The notes below the pieces were generated by a model, which worked only from the letters and a program-made list of their open reading frames with translations, made no database searches and was not told the DNA's origin. Below, one piece after another: positions 1-7,838 of a stretch of DNA of 64,000 bases (within the stretch, counting starts at the first letter, position 1; every line of letters begins with the position of its first letter). Source of the DNA: CAYFZR01 sp046760505 [NCBI: Candidatus Hydrothermarchaeota archaeon] (lineage in GTDB: Archaea > CAYFZR01); assembly GCA_046760505.1 (NCBI GenBank), contig JBHIEG010000005.1, forward strand, positions 1 to 64,000, written 5' to 3'. Position numbers and translations under genes: made by a program.

Positions 1-132
1 AACAGTTGCTATGGGTATATCTAGTTCTTCACTTAACTGCAGGGCGGACTTTTCTTCTTTTACAGTAGCTGCTAATATCATTCTTGAATAATCGTCCGCC
101 AAGAATTTCAGTATTTCTATATCATTTTTCAT
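1..132 (-). CDS. Winged-helix (ArsR-like) transcription regulator, N-terminal part only
   Basis: The 44 visible codons start at ATG 132 and run off the left edge of the window. The peptide begins MKNDIEILKFLADDYSRMIL and continues with ATVKEEKSALQLSEELDIPIATV, a typical first half of an archaeal winged-helix domain (helix, then a helix-turn with 'LSEELDIPIATV' as turn and start of the recognition helix). The ATG overlaps the stop of the upstream frameshifted membrane-protein gene (ATGA), so the two were translated as a pair. Regulators of this kind usually act on their own operon; the target here cannot be known. The C-terminal half is missing, so family assignment is provisional. Confidence 0.7.
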   Translation of the reverse strand, partial: MKNDIEILKFLADDYSRMILAATVKEEKSALQLSEELDIPIATV

Positions 133-385
133 TTTAACCCTTTTTGACGGCATATATCAATACTACAAAGGGCTAAAATTTCGAAGACTTCTGAGATTAT
201 TCTGGTCAAATCATAATCATGGTACACCCTGAAAAAAAGATCCTCTATCAGCGTATCTCCAATCCAATCGCCAGCAAAATCATTGGAACGTATCTTGTTC
301 TTCTGTATCCTCTGAGTGCTAAAAATACCAAAATGAATCCGAGGAACAAATGTACAATCTCTAAGGCTAGCAGCTGATATGACAC
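129..385 (-). pseudogene. Small membrane-protein gene interrupted by a frameshift (DUF7521-like by appearance)
   Basis: From GTG 385, with a TATA-like box at 420-409 and a GGT-type site upstream, the frame reads SYQLLALEIVHLFLGFILVF and LALRGYRRTRYVPMILLAIG, one clear membrane helix, an Arg-rich loop and the start of a second helix, then hits TGA at 250-248. In the next frame from about 260 the reading continues GDTLIEDLFFRVYHDYDLTR through IISEVFEILAL to TGA 131-129, which overlaps the ATG of the HTH gene. The break falls on a tandem ATTGG-ATTGG (270s-260s, minus strand). Removing one 5-bp unit joins the two frames as ...LLAIGDTLIED; adding one base would also join them. The pairing of a small membrane protein with an HTH gene resembles ArsR/DUF7521 pairs in other archaea; that family name is from memory. 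It could be a true pseudogene, a phase-variable gene or an assembly error. Confidence 0.65.
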
Positions 386-408
386 GTATAATTACCTTCG
401 CATCTTCT

Positions 409-420
409 CTTATTTATAAT
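409..420 (-). promoter_or_regulatory. TATA-like box for the membrane-protein/HTH pair
   Basis: Minus-strand ATTATAAATAAG lies about 24-35 nt upstream of GTG 385, the usual archaeal TATA spacing for a short leader. A divergent TATA-like element lies about 60 bp away on the other strand. Confidence 0.45.
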
Positions 421-477
421 TGTACAGGGGACATGAAAAGTTGCAAAGACGTTATCACTCGTGAGAATGGTCGATAA

Positions 478-486
478 TTATATTTA
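478..486 (+). promoter_or_regulatory. TATA-like box for the broken secreted-protein gene
   Basis: TTATATTTA on the plus strand would place transcription start near 508, ahead of the GAGGTGA ribosome-binding site at about 533-539 and the TTG start at 546. The 386-545 stretch therefore reads as a divergent promoter region; I see no gene in it. Confidence 0.4.
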
Positions 487-545
487 TTTCAACTTCTATA
501 CAACTAAGAGCATTGGGGAGGAGTATCAGGGCGAGGTGAGAGGAT

Positions 546-950
546 TTGAAAAGAAACAAAATCCTTGGAATAATTTTGGTGAGTATACTTCTAGCGACCC
601 TTGTAGTGCCTGTTTGATCGTGGACGGTTACCGAAACAAAGACGAAATCTCTCCCTGTCATAGGCGATGTAGCGTTTACTTCATCCATCAGCGCTACGGA
701 TGGCGAAATCATTACTATTACCATCTGGCCGGTAGATCCATCAGTCACGATTACCGATGTGGTATTAGTCAGAGCCACCCCCAAACCGAATGAGTCCAAT
801 GCATACATAGATGGAATAAATATTGCTCCAAATGGAAAAAGTGCAACTCTAAATGTCCATAATGCCGGAAAGAAGACCCTTCACCTGTGACTCTACCTTA
901 ATACAGGAGAGCACGTGGGAGTCAACGTCCACTTCGGCTTAATTCCATAA
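546..950 (+). pseudogene. Secreted protein gene with two in-frame TGA codons
   Basis: From TTG 546 (GAGGTGA 6 nt upstream) the frame gives a textbook signal peptide, LKRNKILGIILVSILLATLV-VPV, then TGA at 615-617. The same frame stays open as SWTVTETKTKSLPVIGDVAF ... ITITIWPVDPSVTITDVVLV ... TLNVHNAGKKTLHL, meets a second TGA at 888-890, and continues LYLNTGEHVGVNVHFGLIP to TAA 948-950: 134 codons in all. The Thr/Val/Ile-alternating sequence looks like a small beta-rich extracellular domain. Both TGAs could be single transitions from TGG or CGA. TGA is an ordinary stop elsewhere in this window (for example 2208-2210 and 2986-2988), so recoding is unlikely and a pseudogene is the best reading. 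No family recognised. Confidence 0.6.
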
Positions 951-982
951 GTTGCCTCTATCAACAAAAAATGTCAAAAAAA

Positions 983-1010
983 ATGCACCTTTTGGGTGCA
1001 TGTCTTTTTT
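983..1010. terminator. Bidirectional hairpin terminator
   Basis: A perfect 7-bp stem ATGCACC (983-989) and GGTGCAT (995-1001) with a 5-nt loop is followed by TCTTTTTT on the plus strand and preceded by an A-run, so it carries a T-run on both strands. It sits between two converging genes (546-950 plus, 1045-1344 minus), as expected for a shared terminator. Confidence 0.65.
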
Positions 1011-1044
1011 AAAAAGTAGTTCGATGTAAAATTAAAAAGTTGAA

Positions 1045-1344
1045 TTATTTCTCATCACTTTTTTCCTTTTTCATTAACTCCAAAATCTGTCCGAGGTTTT
1101 CTGCTATCCTTTCGTTTGAAGAAACCATTCTCATACAACATTCCCAAGGCTTGAAATCTTCTGGACATTCTTCAATCATCTTGGAAATTTTTTTCATAAT
1201 TTTCTGCATCGATTCCATCATCTCATTTTTTTCTCCTAATAAACTCTCAATCATCTTTGGTATAGTTTCTTTCATCATCTCCTTCTTATCTTCAGCCGTC
1301 ATATCAGCAAAGAATTTCTCCATCATTTTTTCCATCAAATTCAT
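1045..1344 (-). CDS. Small Met/Lys/Glu-rich helical protein, unknown function
   Basis: A 99-residue product starting MNLMEKMMEKFFADMTAEDK, preceded by GAGGTGG about 4-8 nt before ATG 1344. It is almost wholly charged and helical with many methionines; the only cysteines are in 'EECPEDFKPWECCMRM' near residues 59-70, a tight C...CC cluster that might bind metal. It resembles short Met-rich 'MMEKMMPKMMEMM' proteins seen in anaerobic archaea, but I know no function for them. No membrane segment and no operon partner; its 3' end faces the hairpin terminator at 983-1010. Confidence 0.7.
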   Translation of the reverse strand: MNLMEKMMEKFFADMTAEDKKEMMKETIPKMIESLLGEKNEMMESMQKIMKKISKMIEECPEDFKPWECCMRMVSSNERIAENLGQILELMKKEKSDEK

Positions 1345-1430
1345 TTCACCACCTCTTCAAAACATTTTTTACTGGTGAACAAATACGATAATATAAAAAC
1401 AAAGATTAATGTTCTCCTTAAGGTGAGAGC

Positions 1431-2210
1431 TTGCGGGAAATTTATGTGCATCTCCCTCTTTTAGAGCCTTTAGAGGCTCTTAATCAATTAAAGGATACAG
1501 ATTTTGGCATAGTCCTTAATTTTGATTCCAGATACCTAGATTATCCTAAAAAGAAAATGACTGAGGTAAAGAAACTCACATCAGATGTGGATAACCTTTC
1601 GATTCATGGGCCCTTCATGGATTTAAACGCTGGGAGCATTGATGAAAGGGTAAGAAATCTTACCATGTACAGATACAACCAAGCACTGAACTTGTGCGAA
1701 TTTCTCGGTGCCAAAACAGTTATATTTCACACAGGCTATAGTCCCTTTTCCTATGATTTTATAGTGGATTTATGGATAGAAAATAGCATTGAGGCATGGA
1801 ATGAAATAGCAAAAGAAGCAAGCAAGATTGATATAAATATACATCTGGAGAATTCTTACGAAGACAAACCAGAGGTTATTTCACAACTCTTGGAGAAGAT
1901 CAATGCAAAAAACATATCTTTCTGCTTTGATGTTGGTCATGCCAACGTATATTCTGAAGAGAATTTAGATAACTGGATGTACTCTCTGAGAGATTACATA
2001 AAAGAAGTTCATCTACACGATAACGATGGTAAACAGGATTTGCATAAACCCCTTGGGGAGGGAAACATAGATTTCTCCTTCTTAACTAAATTTAAAGATA
2101 TTAAGCCAAGATTGACTCTTGAGATGATGACCTTGGAAGATGTTTCAAAAAGCGTAAAATTTCTGGAGGATCAAAATGGAAGAGTACGAAAAAATTGGCA
2201 AACTATCTGA
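1431..2210 (+). CDS. Sugar phosphate isomerase/epimerase-like TIM-barrel protein
   Basis: 259 residues of the xylose-isomerase-like/endonuclease IV-like barrel superfamily. Metal- and substrate-site motifs appear at the strand ends in the expected order: HGPF (59-62), FHTGY (99-103), LENSYED (139-145), FDVGHAN (166-172), VHLHDNDG (193-200), HKPLGEG (205-211) and LEMM (230-233). These supply the Glu, Asp and His ligands of a divalent metal site. The family includes sugar epimerases, inosose dehydratases and AP endonucleases, so the substrate is not predictable. Start is TTG 1431 with GGTGA 6 nt upstream. The last 35 nt overlap the downstream nucleotidyltransferase, suggesting coupled translation. 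Confidence 0.8.
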   Translation: MREIYVHLPLLEPLEALNQLKDTDFGIVLNFDSRYLDYPKKKMTEVKKLTSDVDNLSIHGPFMDLNAGSIDERVRNLTMYRYNQALNLCEFLGAKTVIFHTGYSPFSYDFIVDLWIENSIEAWNEIAKEASKIDINIHLENSYEDKPEVISQLLEKINAKNISFCFDVGHANVYSEENLDNWMYSLRDYIKEVHLHDNDGKQDLHKPLGEGNIDFSFLTKFKDIKPRLTLEMMTLEDVSKSVKFLEDQNGRVRKNWQTI

Positions 2211-2988
2211 AGAAATAGTAAAAGAAATCGTTGAAGGTCTAAGAAGAGAGTTGGATGATAAGTTAATATCTGTTTTTCTGATGGGAAGCGCTGCCGCAGG
2301 CAAGGTTAACCCCCTGCTTCAAGACTTAGACTTCATCATAGTTGTTCGCAGCGATATAAAGGTGAACGAACTGAAAAAAGTAGCAGAAATAGCTGAGAGA
2401 GTCTCTTCTAAATACAGGAGCGAAGATCTTGCGGTAAACTGGTATACAAAAGATGGCCCATGGAAACCAAAAATACAGGCCAAGAATAACATAGGAATTC
2501 ATCTTAACCTGCAAAATCCTTTACAGATTTATAGAAGAGCGGCTCACCAAACTAATCTCGCACACACCATGTTCCTCAAAAGCAAACTCCTGTATGGAAC
2601 CCCTCCGACTGAAATTTGGAATATTTCCCGAATAACTCCTAAAATCATGATGGAAAATCAGTATGCGGTTCCTTGGCTAAAAAAATTAATAATAAATACG
2701 CTATTCTCTTTCGGTTTTGAAGCCCCAGATGAATTCTTGTTTGAAATTTTGCAGTACTCTGTATTATCAGCTTCACTGAGTTATCTAATGATCCAAGGCT
2801 TAATACCTGAGGATCGAGAAGAAACAGCAGAAAAGTTCAATGAAATTTATAGAGGGAAGTATGCTTCTTTTCCTAAAGAAATATACGAAAAAAAAGATAA
2901 AATGGAATACAAAGTCTCAAAAGAGACTTTTGATAAGGCTTTAGAATTCTTGGATGAATTAATGAAAGAGGTTGGAAAATATGCCTGA
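2176..2988 (+). CDS. Nucleotidyltransferase-fold protein
   Basis: 270 residues. The N-terminal third carries the polymerase-beta-type core: LMGSAAAGKVNPLLQDLDFI, giving the GS of the nucleotide loop (about residues 37-38) and D50-x-D52 of the metal site, followed by a helical C-terminal region. The third catalytic carboxylate is plausible in 'EDLAVNWY' but not certain. The family transfers a nucleotide to a small molecule, RNA or protein; the target is unknown. GGAGG sits 7 nt before ATG 2176 inside the previous gene. The 3' end overlaps the next gene by 8 nt, so the three plus-strand genes 1431-3694 form one operon. Confidence 0.75.
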   Translation: MEEYEKIGKLSEEIVKEIVEGLRRELDDKLISVFLMGSAAAGKVNPLLQDLDFIIVVRSDIKVNELKKVAEIAERVSSKYRSEDLAVNWYTKDGPWKPKIQAKNNIGIHLNLQNPLQIYRRAAHQTNLAHTMFLKSKLLYGTPPTEIWNISRITPKIMMENQYAVPWLKKLIINTLFSFGFEAPDEFLFEILQYSVLSASLSYLMIQGLIPEDREETAEKFNEIYRGKYASFPKEIYEKKDKMEYKVSKETFDKALEFLDELMKEVGKYA

Positions 2989-3694
2989 AAACGCTCTTGA
3001 AGATATAATCAAACAAAAAGAAGTAAAAACAATAGTAATGAGAGATGATAGTTCTTTCTTTAAATCTCTTGGCCTTCATGAGACCTTTATTTTATTTATT
3101 ATACTAAAAGACGGAATTTTATCCAAAGACATTTTGAAACTCAGAGAAATATTTGACAGAAAATCTTTTCCCTACATAGACTACGTTAGAACGCAGGTAA
3201 ATCATATACTAAGTGAAAGAAAAGAGCCCATTTACATTTCAGTCGTTTTAACAGAAAATATATTCGATGTATTTTGTAATTCCCCAGAATACACCATTTT
3301 GATGAACAGGGATTTTTTAAGGGGAGAATTTTATAAAAGGAGGGATAATAAAACGTATAGAATAAGAAGAGTTTTACCCTACGATGTGGCAATGAGTACC
3401 GAAGAGGGCTTGGTAACGTTTCATCAAATATTTTTAGAATTTCTCGTAAACGAAAAAATAGAAAGCGAAAAGGTAATCGACTACTTAACCCTAGCCATGA
3501 TGAGAAACATGCTTCTAGTTTATAATGTGTACGAGGACGATAAAGAGGCTATAACTGAAGAGTACAAGAACTATTTCCCTAAATCATTTAAACTCGCAAG
3601 AGAAATATTAGAAGGTGATGAAAAATCTCAGAAACTTTTAGATTTCCCTAAAGTAGCCATCAAAGAACTATGGATCCCCATGGATCTCCTATGA
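2981..3694 (+). CDS. Unknown protein, possibly a degenerate nucleotidyltransferase partner
   Basis: 237 residues from ATG 2981, which has GAGGTTGG about 5 nt upstream; an in-frame TTG at 2972 is less likely. No cysteine-rich or membrane region. The middle ('PIYISVVLTENIFDVFCNSP' then 'YTILMNRDFLRGEFYKR') and helical C-terminus parallel in layout the C-terminal part of the preceding nucleotidyltransferase, but the GS and DxD catalytic residues are absent. I infer a catalytically dead relative or an accessory subunit; simple similarity of layout is weak evidence. It ends 7 bp from the convergent UbiA-family gene, with a T-run in between. Confidence 0.6.
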   Translation: MPENALEDIIKQKEVKTIVMRDDSSFFKSLGLHETFILFIILKDGILSKDILKLREIFDRKSFPYIDYVRTQVNHILSERKEPIYISVVLTENIFDVFCNSPEYTILMNRDFLRGEFYKRRDNKTYRIRRVLPYDVAMSTEEGLVTFHQIFLEFLVNEKIESEKVIDYLTLAMMRNMLLVYNVYEDDKEAITEEYKNYFPKSFKLAREILEGDEKSQKLLDFPKVAIKELWIPMDLL

Positions 3695-3700
3695 TTTTTT

Positions 3701-4603
3701 TTAAAATCCGCCCAGTATAAATCCAAGGCTTAAGAGGAGACCTCCTGTGAAGTGAAGCATATGAGTCATGTGGATTGATTTTACGAATTCTTCTTCGTTC
3801 TCGATATTGTCACTGGCGTTTCTCAATGCTTTATAAGCAAGAGGCAAGGTGAGCAAAAAAAGTAATGAAGGAAAAGGTTCTTGTTTTAACAGATAGTAAA
3901 GAGGTACAAGGAAAAAAGGAATCAGAATCATGGCATAGTATATCTTTAATGCTTTATTCCTTCCCAATTTAACTATTGGAGTGATTTTTCCGGCTTTTCT
4001 ATCGACTTCCTCGTGAATGAAATGATGGACGTATAGAATTGCAACAACCAAAAAACCTATGGGTATAGAGAGGAGAAAAGGAGCTAATGAGAGGGTATTG
4101 GTTTGAATGTAGTATGCTCCTAATACAGATAAAGGTCCGAAAGCCAAGAAAACAAAAGGTTCTCCTGCTGTGCGATAACTAAGTTTAATTGGCGGTGCAG
4201 TATAAAAAAATCCTGCTAAAACGCCTATCAAACCAAAGAGAATTATTGTGTGTCCCTCACTTACATAATCTAGGAAAAGACCTATTGTACTCCCCAAGGC
4301 AAAAAATGCCAGAGAAGCATAAAAGATAGAATCAGGTTTGGTTTCGAAACTTGAGAGTATTTTATCATCGATTCTGTGGGATATGCTTTGAGTTTCTCTA
4401 TCAACTCCGCTCAGATAATCGAAGTAATCATTGGCGAGATTTGCCCCTAACTGCAGCGATATCAAACCCATTAAAGTTAGAAAAAAGAGAGTTAAGGAAA
4501 TATCGCCGGTATGGTACCAAGCAATGGAAGCGCCTAAAATCACAGGTACTACCGAAGCAGATAAAGAGCCTCCTCGAATGCCCTTGATTGTTATTCTTAA
4601 CAT
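3701..4603 (-). CDS. UbiA-family membrane prenyltransferase (MenA-like)
   Basis: 300 residues with about eight hydrophobic segments. The first Asp-rich prenyl-diphosphate/Mg site is NDYFD (58-62) in 'LGANLANDYFDYLSGVD', and a second acidic site is 'HEEVDRKAGK'. The LGANLxNDYFD pattern is typical of the 1,4-dihydroxy-2-naphthoate prenyltransferase branch, so an isoprenoid quinone or another aromatic acceptor is possible, but archaeal UbiA proteins also make lipids and haem derivatives. I choose ATG 4603 because GGTGA lies 5 nt upstream; a GTG at 4612 overlaps that site. It follows dphB by 22 nt on the same strand. Confidence 0.8.
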   Translation of the reverse strand: MLRITIKGIRGGSLSASVVPVILGASIAWYHTGDISLTLFFLTLMGLISLQLGANLANDYFDYLSGVDRETQSISHRIDDKILSSFETKPDSIFYASLAFFALGSTIGLFLDYVSEGHTIILFGLIGVLAGFFYTAPPIKLSYRTAGEPFVFLAFGPLSVLGAYYIQTNTLSLAPFLLSIPIGFLVVAILYVHHFIHEEVDRKAGKITPIVKLGRNKALKIYYAMILIPFFLVPLYYLLKQEPFPSLLFLLTLPLAYKALRNASDNIENEEEFVKSIHMTHMLHFTGGLLLSLGFILGGF

Positions 4604-4625
4604 AATATTCACCGGTTTATTCAGA

Positions 4626-5399
4626 CTAAAGATCTATGGGCGCGTTCCATAATTTTTTAAGAGCCTCCTTTTCCATAAAATGAAGATCTCCTGGAATTAT
4701 AATGCTATGGGGCTTCTTTCCAACATCACATCCTTTAAGATTTGGGATAAAATCTATGGTTATCTTAGGATTCAGAGAGCCTACCTCTGCCAAGACTATT
4801 CCCAAGGTATCTTCTTTTATCAATCCTTCTTTTACTTGTTCCTCCATTTTTATCAGTAAATCGATAGCTTCTTTAGCGTGCATCATCCTATTATCCTTTA
4901 TATCCAAAAGGACCAGTGTATGCAGACCTCTATCCTTGTTTTCTTTTATCGTATAGTAGGGACTCTTTGGAAAGTATTTTTCCTCAGGAAAGACCAAGGT
5001 AGTAGATCTGCCAAATTTGTAGTGCTGCAATCCGACAATACTTGGAGCAGCAGAGTATATTGAAGGCGCATGAATTATGCGGGTTTCTATATCCATCTCT
5101 TTGGCTCTCAGGCGGAGCCAAGAATGTGTGGTTGCGATGAGAGGATCTCCAGGTATAAAAATGGCGATTTTATTTTCTTTTGCCCTGTTTAAGATTTTTT
5201 CTCCCTCTTCCTCTAAATCTCTTCTGGATAATAAAATGATCTCTTTATCTATTAGGGAAGACAAAGATTTAATATCTAAAGAGGGCAAAAAACTAGTGTA
5301 CAATTCGCAGTAGACCTTATCGCATTCCTTAGCGTATTTAATGCCTTTTAAGGTAATATCGCTCTCATCGTATAAACCGAGGCCTATGAGGTAAAGCAT
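4626..5399 (-). CDS. dphB: Diphthine synthase
   Basis: 257 residues, the family's normal length, starting MLYLIGLGLYDESDITLKGI. It belongs to the tetrapyrrole-methylase fold: GLGL at the N-terminus, 'FIPGDPLIATTH' as the central loop, and a C-terminal 'IIIPGDLHFMEKEALKKLW' typical of DphB. The enzyme uses S-adenosylmethionine to methylate the modified histidine of translation elongation factor 2 during diphthamide synthesis. It shares a divergent promoter region of only 16 bp with the tRNA methyltransferase at 5416, so both are translation-modification genes set head to head. Confidence 0.92.
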   Translation of the reverse strand: MLYLIGLGLYDESDITLKGIKYAKECDKVYCELYTSFLPSLDIKSLSSLIDKEIILLSRRDLEEEGEKILNRAKENKIAIFIPGDPLIATTHSWLRLRAKEMDIETRIIHAPSIYSAAPSIVGLQHYKFGRSTTLVFPEEKYFPKSPYYTIKENKDRGLHTLVLLDIKDNRMMHAKEAIDLLIKMEEQVKEGLIKEDTLGIVLAEVGSLNPKITIDFIPNLKGCDVGKKPHSIIIPGDLHFMEKEALKKLWNAPIDL

Positions 5400-5415
5400 A
5401 ATACCACGTGATAAA

Positions 5416-6414
5416 ATGAAAGGTTTAAAGGTAAATAAAGTTAGGGCTGAGTCCGTGAGAAAAATCCTAAGAGAAAGAATGCTTTTGGATGAAGATTATA
5501 AGATAACTTCTCAGGGAGAATACGTTTATTTCCCCTTGAAGACTTTTGAGAAAAATTTGAGTAAAATAGGAGAAATAATCGACTTCCAATTTGCTCCGAT
5601 AAAAAAGAAACGATCCTTCAGAGAAAGGTTGAAGGAATTGGGAATCAAAGATTTTAGATCATTTGATGTCATAGGAGACATAGCAATCCTCCAGATACCT
5701 GAAAAGTATAGGCCTCTGAAGAAAGAAATAGCAAAGATCTTGCTTGAAACAAATAAAAATATAAAGAGCGTGTTTGAAAAAAGAGGAAAGGTAGAGGAAG
5801 AATATCGCTTGGCTCCCCTGAGTTTTTTGGCTGGGTCAAAAAATACCATTACAGTACATAGAGAACATGGATGTTTTTTTGAATTAGATGTACAAAAAGT
5901 TTATTTTAGCCCCAGACTCTCCTATGAAAGGCTTAGAGTTGCGAAAAAAGTCAAAGAAGAGTTTGTTCTGGATATGTTCGCAGGCGTAGGACCTTTCTCA
6001 ATTGTCATTGCTAAACACTCCAAGGCAAGGAAAGTATATGCTGTAGACAAAAACCCGGAAGCATTTGGTTATTTAAAGAGAAATATAGAATTGAATAAGG
6101 TAAATAACGTTATTCCTATATTGGATGACGCCAAGAATATAAGAATAAAGTGTGACCGCATCATAATGAATCTTCCTCATTCTTCTCACGAATATCTAAT
6201 TTATGCTCTGAGAAATTTAAAAAGAGGAGGAGTTGTACATTATTACTTTACCTCTCAAGGAGAAGACATGTTTGAAAAAGGTACCGAAGAGTTCAATAAA
6301 CACTGCAAAGAATTCGAAGTGTTAGAAGAGAGAATAGTCAGATCTTATGCGCCCCGCAAGTATCATTGTGTATTGGATGTCCGCGTAGAAGATGTTGGAG
6401 ACAATTCCATATGA
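5416..6414 (+). CDS. trm5: tRNA (guanine-37-N1)-methyltransferase, Trm5 type
   Basis: 332 residues. The C-terminal Rossmann-type domain has the SAM-binding motif '[18 protein letters not shown]' (about 190-207), the acidic '[11 protein letters not shown]', and the active-site-region '[11 protein letters not shown]'. The N-terminal part with '[20 protein letters not shown]' is the domain typical of archaeal Trm5. It methylates G37 of tRNAs, protecting reading frame. The stop overlaps the ATG of the next gene (ATGA at 6411-6414). Assignment to Trm5 rather than another SAM-dependent RNA methyltransferase rests on the combination of both domains. Confidence 0.87.
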   Translation: MKGLKVNKVRAESVRKILRERMLLDEDYKITSQGEYVYFPLKTFEKNLSKIGEIIDFQFAPIKKKRSFRERLKELGIKDFRSFDVIGDIAILQIPEKYRPLKKEIAKILLETNKNIKSVFEKRGKVEEEYRLAPLSFLAGSKNTITVHREHGCFFELDVQKVYFSPRLSYERLRVAKKVKEEFVLDMFAGVGPFSIVIAKHSKARKVYAVDKNPEAFGYLKRNIELNKVNNVIPILDDAKNIRIKCDRIIMNLPHSSHEYLIYALRNLKRGGVVHYYFTSQGEDMFEKGTEEFNKHCKEFEVLEERIVRSYAPRKYHCVLDVRVEDVGDNSI

Positions 6415-7838
6415 GTACCTTGGATGCAATAAAAAATAACAGAGAAATAATAATTATTTTATTGATTGGCGCACTTTTCAGAGTTATTGATTTAAATAGA
6501 CCATTTTACGGCATTCAAATGTGGCCCGAGGCACACTACAGCATGAAAGCGGAGAATTTCTTTAAGTACGGTCTTTTTAAACAATACGCTGAGTTTGGGC
6601 TAGATTATACCACCCCTCCATTAATACCTTGGTTCATCTTCTTGTCTTTCAAGGTATTTGGGATCCATGAGTGGGCAGCAAGACTTCCAATGTTCATCTT
6701 TGGGATGCTCTCTTTAATCATGCTATTTTTGATTACAAAAAAAATCTACACGAGAGACATTGCTCTTTTTGCCGTATTTATAGCCGCAACATCTCCAGGA
6801 ATAGTTTACTTCTCCAGAAATATTCAACTTGAATCGCCCATGACATTTTTTTCGCTATCATCCATGCTGTTTCTGATGAAATACAAAGAAAATTTCGATC
6901 TAAAGTGGTATTCTTTTTCATTGCTATCCTTTTCGCTTGCTATTCTCAGCAAGTATGTGGCCTTACTAGTTCTTCCAGCCTTGCTCGCGATTTGGCTTTT
7001 TTATGGTAAAAGAGAAGAGAAAAGTAGTAAAATTTTATCCTATATTTTCTTGGCTTTTATGCCTTCTTTACTCTGGATTTTATGGGGATTTTTCATCACG
7101 GAAGGGGGTACCCTGTGGTACTTCATGAGACCACATTTATTTTCAATAAAGCATATTTTTGAGGCTTTTTACTATACATTCACATATCTATTGCCTTGGC
7201 AACTTGGAATGTGGTTCCCTTTAGTGATAATCTCTCTTTTTAAACTTAAAAATATAAAAGAGCACATTATTCTCTTTTCTTACATTGTACCTTGGTTTTT
7301 TTTGATATTTCCCTATCCGAAGTTGTTTGTAATGGTAATAACCGGCTCTCCATGTGGATACTATGACTACCCTGCTTTATATGGGCTCTCAATTCTAGGT
7401 GCATCAGTGCTTTTAAACTTTGACTACAAAAGGTACTTGGAAATTTTTCTCCTAGCACTCATACTTTTAACTGTTATGCAAGGACTCGCTTACTACATTG
7501 GATACCACAAGGTAGTTTTGAACCTAGAAGAGTATAATGAAACCGAGCCTTATTATTCTGCTAAATACGTGAGAAAGATTAATGTTGAAAAGAAGCCAGT
7601 TCTGGTAGATTGTCCACCAATTATGTTCTATGCTGGAGGGGATCCTTCTTATATAAAGTGCGCGCTCGATGAAGAATTTGCAACTTCCGATAGAAATGTG
7701 CTTATAGAAGAAATTGAAAGTGAAAGATACGAGTATGTGGTTACATACTGGTACGATTACGGTATCGATAAAGTTTTAAAGGAGCATAACTACCAGCAGA
7801 TAGCGCCGAGGGCATGGAAAAAGTCGATTAATTCTTAA
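6411..7838 (+). CDS. PMT/ArnT-like membrane glycosyltransferase (GT-C fold)
   Basis: 475 residues from ATG 6411 (the in-frame extension back to 6366 lies inside trm5). About ten to twelve hydrophobic segments. After the first helix comes a lumenal loop with 'MWPEAHYSMKAENFF' and 'FGLDYTTPPLIPWFIF', the acidic residue plus TTPPL pattern of dolichyl-phosphate-sugar-dependent protein and lipid glycosyltransferases; 'GIHEWAARLPMFIFGML' is also characteristic. The C-terminal 'VLVDCPPIMFYAGGDPSY' region would be extracytoplasmic. It probably moves a sugar from a polyprenyl carrier to an external acceptor; sugar and acceptor are unknown. It is translationally coupled to trm5 and converges on an STT3-like gene. 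Confidence 0.78.
   Translation: MSTLDAIKNNREIIIILLIGALFRVIDLNRPFYGIQMWPEAHYSMKAENFFKYGLFKQYAEFGLDYTTPPLIPWFIFLSFKVFGIHEWAARLPMFIFGMLSLIMLFLITKKIYTRDIALFAVFIAATSPGIVYFSRNIQLESPMTFFSLSSMLFLMKYKENFDLKWYSFSLLSFSLAILSKYVALLVLPALLAIWLFYGKREEKSSKILSYIFLAFMPSLLWILWGFFITEGGTLWYFMRPHLFSIKHIFEAFYYTFTYLLPWQLGMWFPLVIISLFKLKNIKEHIILFSYIVPWFFLIFPYPKLFVMVITGSPCGYYDYPALYGLSILGASVLLNFDYKRYLEIFLLALILLTVMQGLAYYIGYHKVVLNLEEYNETEPYYSAKYVRKINVEKKPVLVDCPPIMFYAGGDPSYIKCALDEEFATSDRNVLIEEIESERYEYVVTYWYDYGIDKVLKEHNYQQIAPRAWKKSINS

Noticed and set aside
219-377. Plus-strand 52-codon frame starting MVHPEKKILYQRIS
   Set aside because: No ribosome-binding site, and it is the reverse of the frameshifted membrane protein.
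455-808. Minus-strand frame of 117 codons opposite the broken secreted-protein gene
   Set aside because: It has no ribosome-binding site and overlaps the broken but signal-peptide-bearing plus-strand frame.
546-950. Selenocysteine or other TGA recoding
   Set aside because: TGA is used as an ordinary stop in many neighbouring genes, no SECIS-like element is evident, and the positions do not look like conserved Sec sites.
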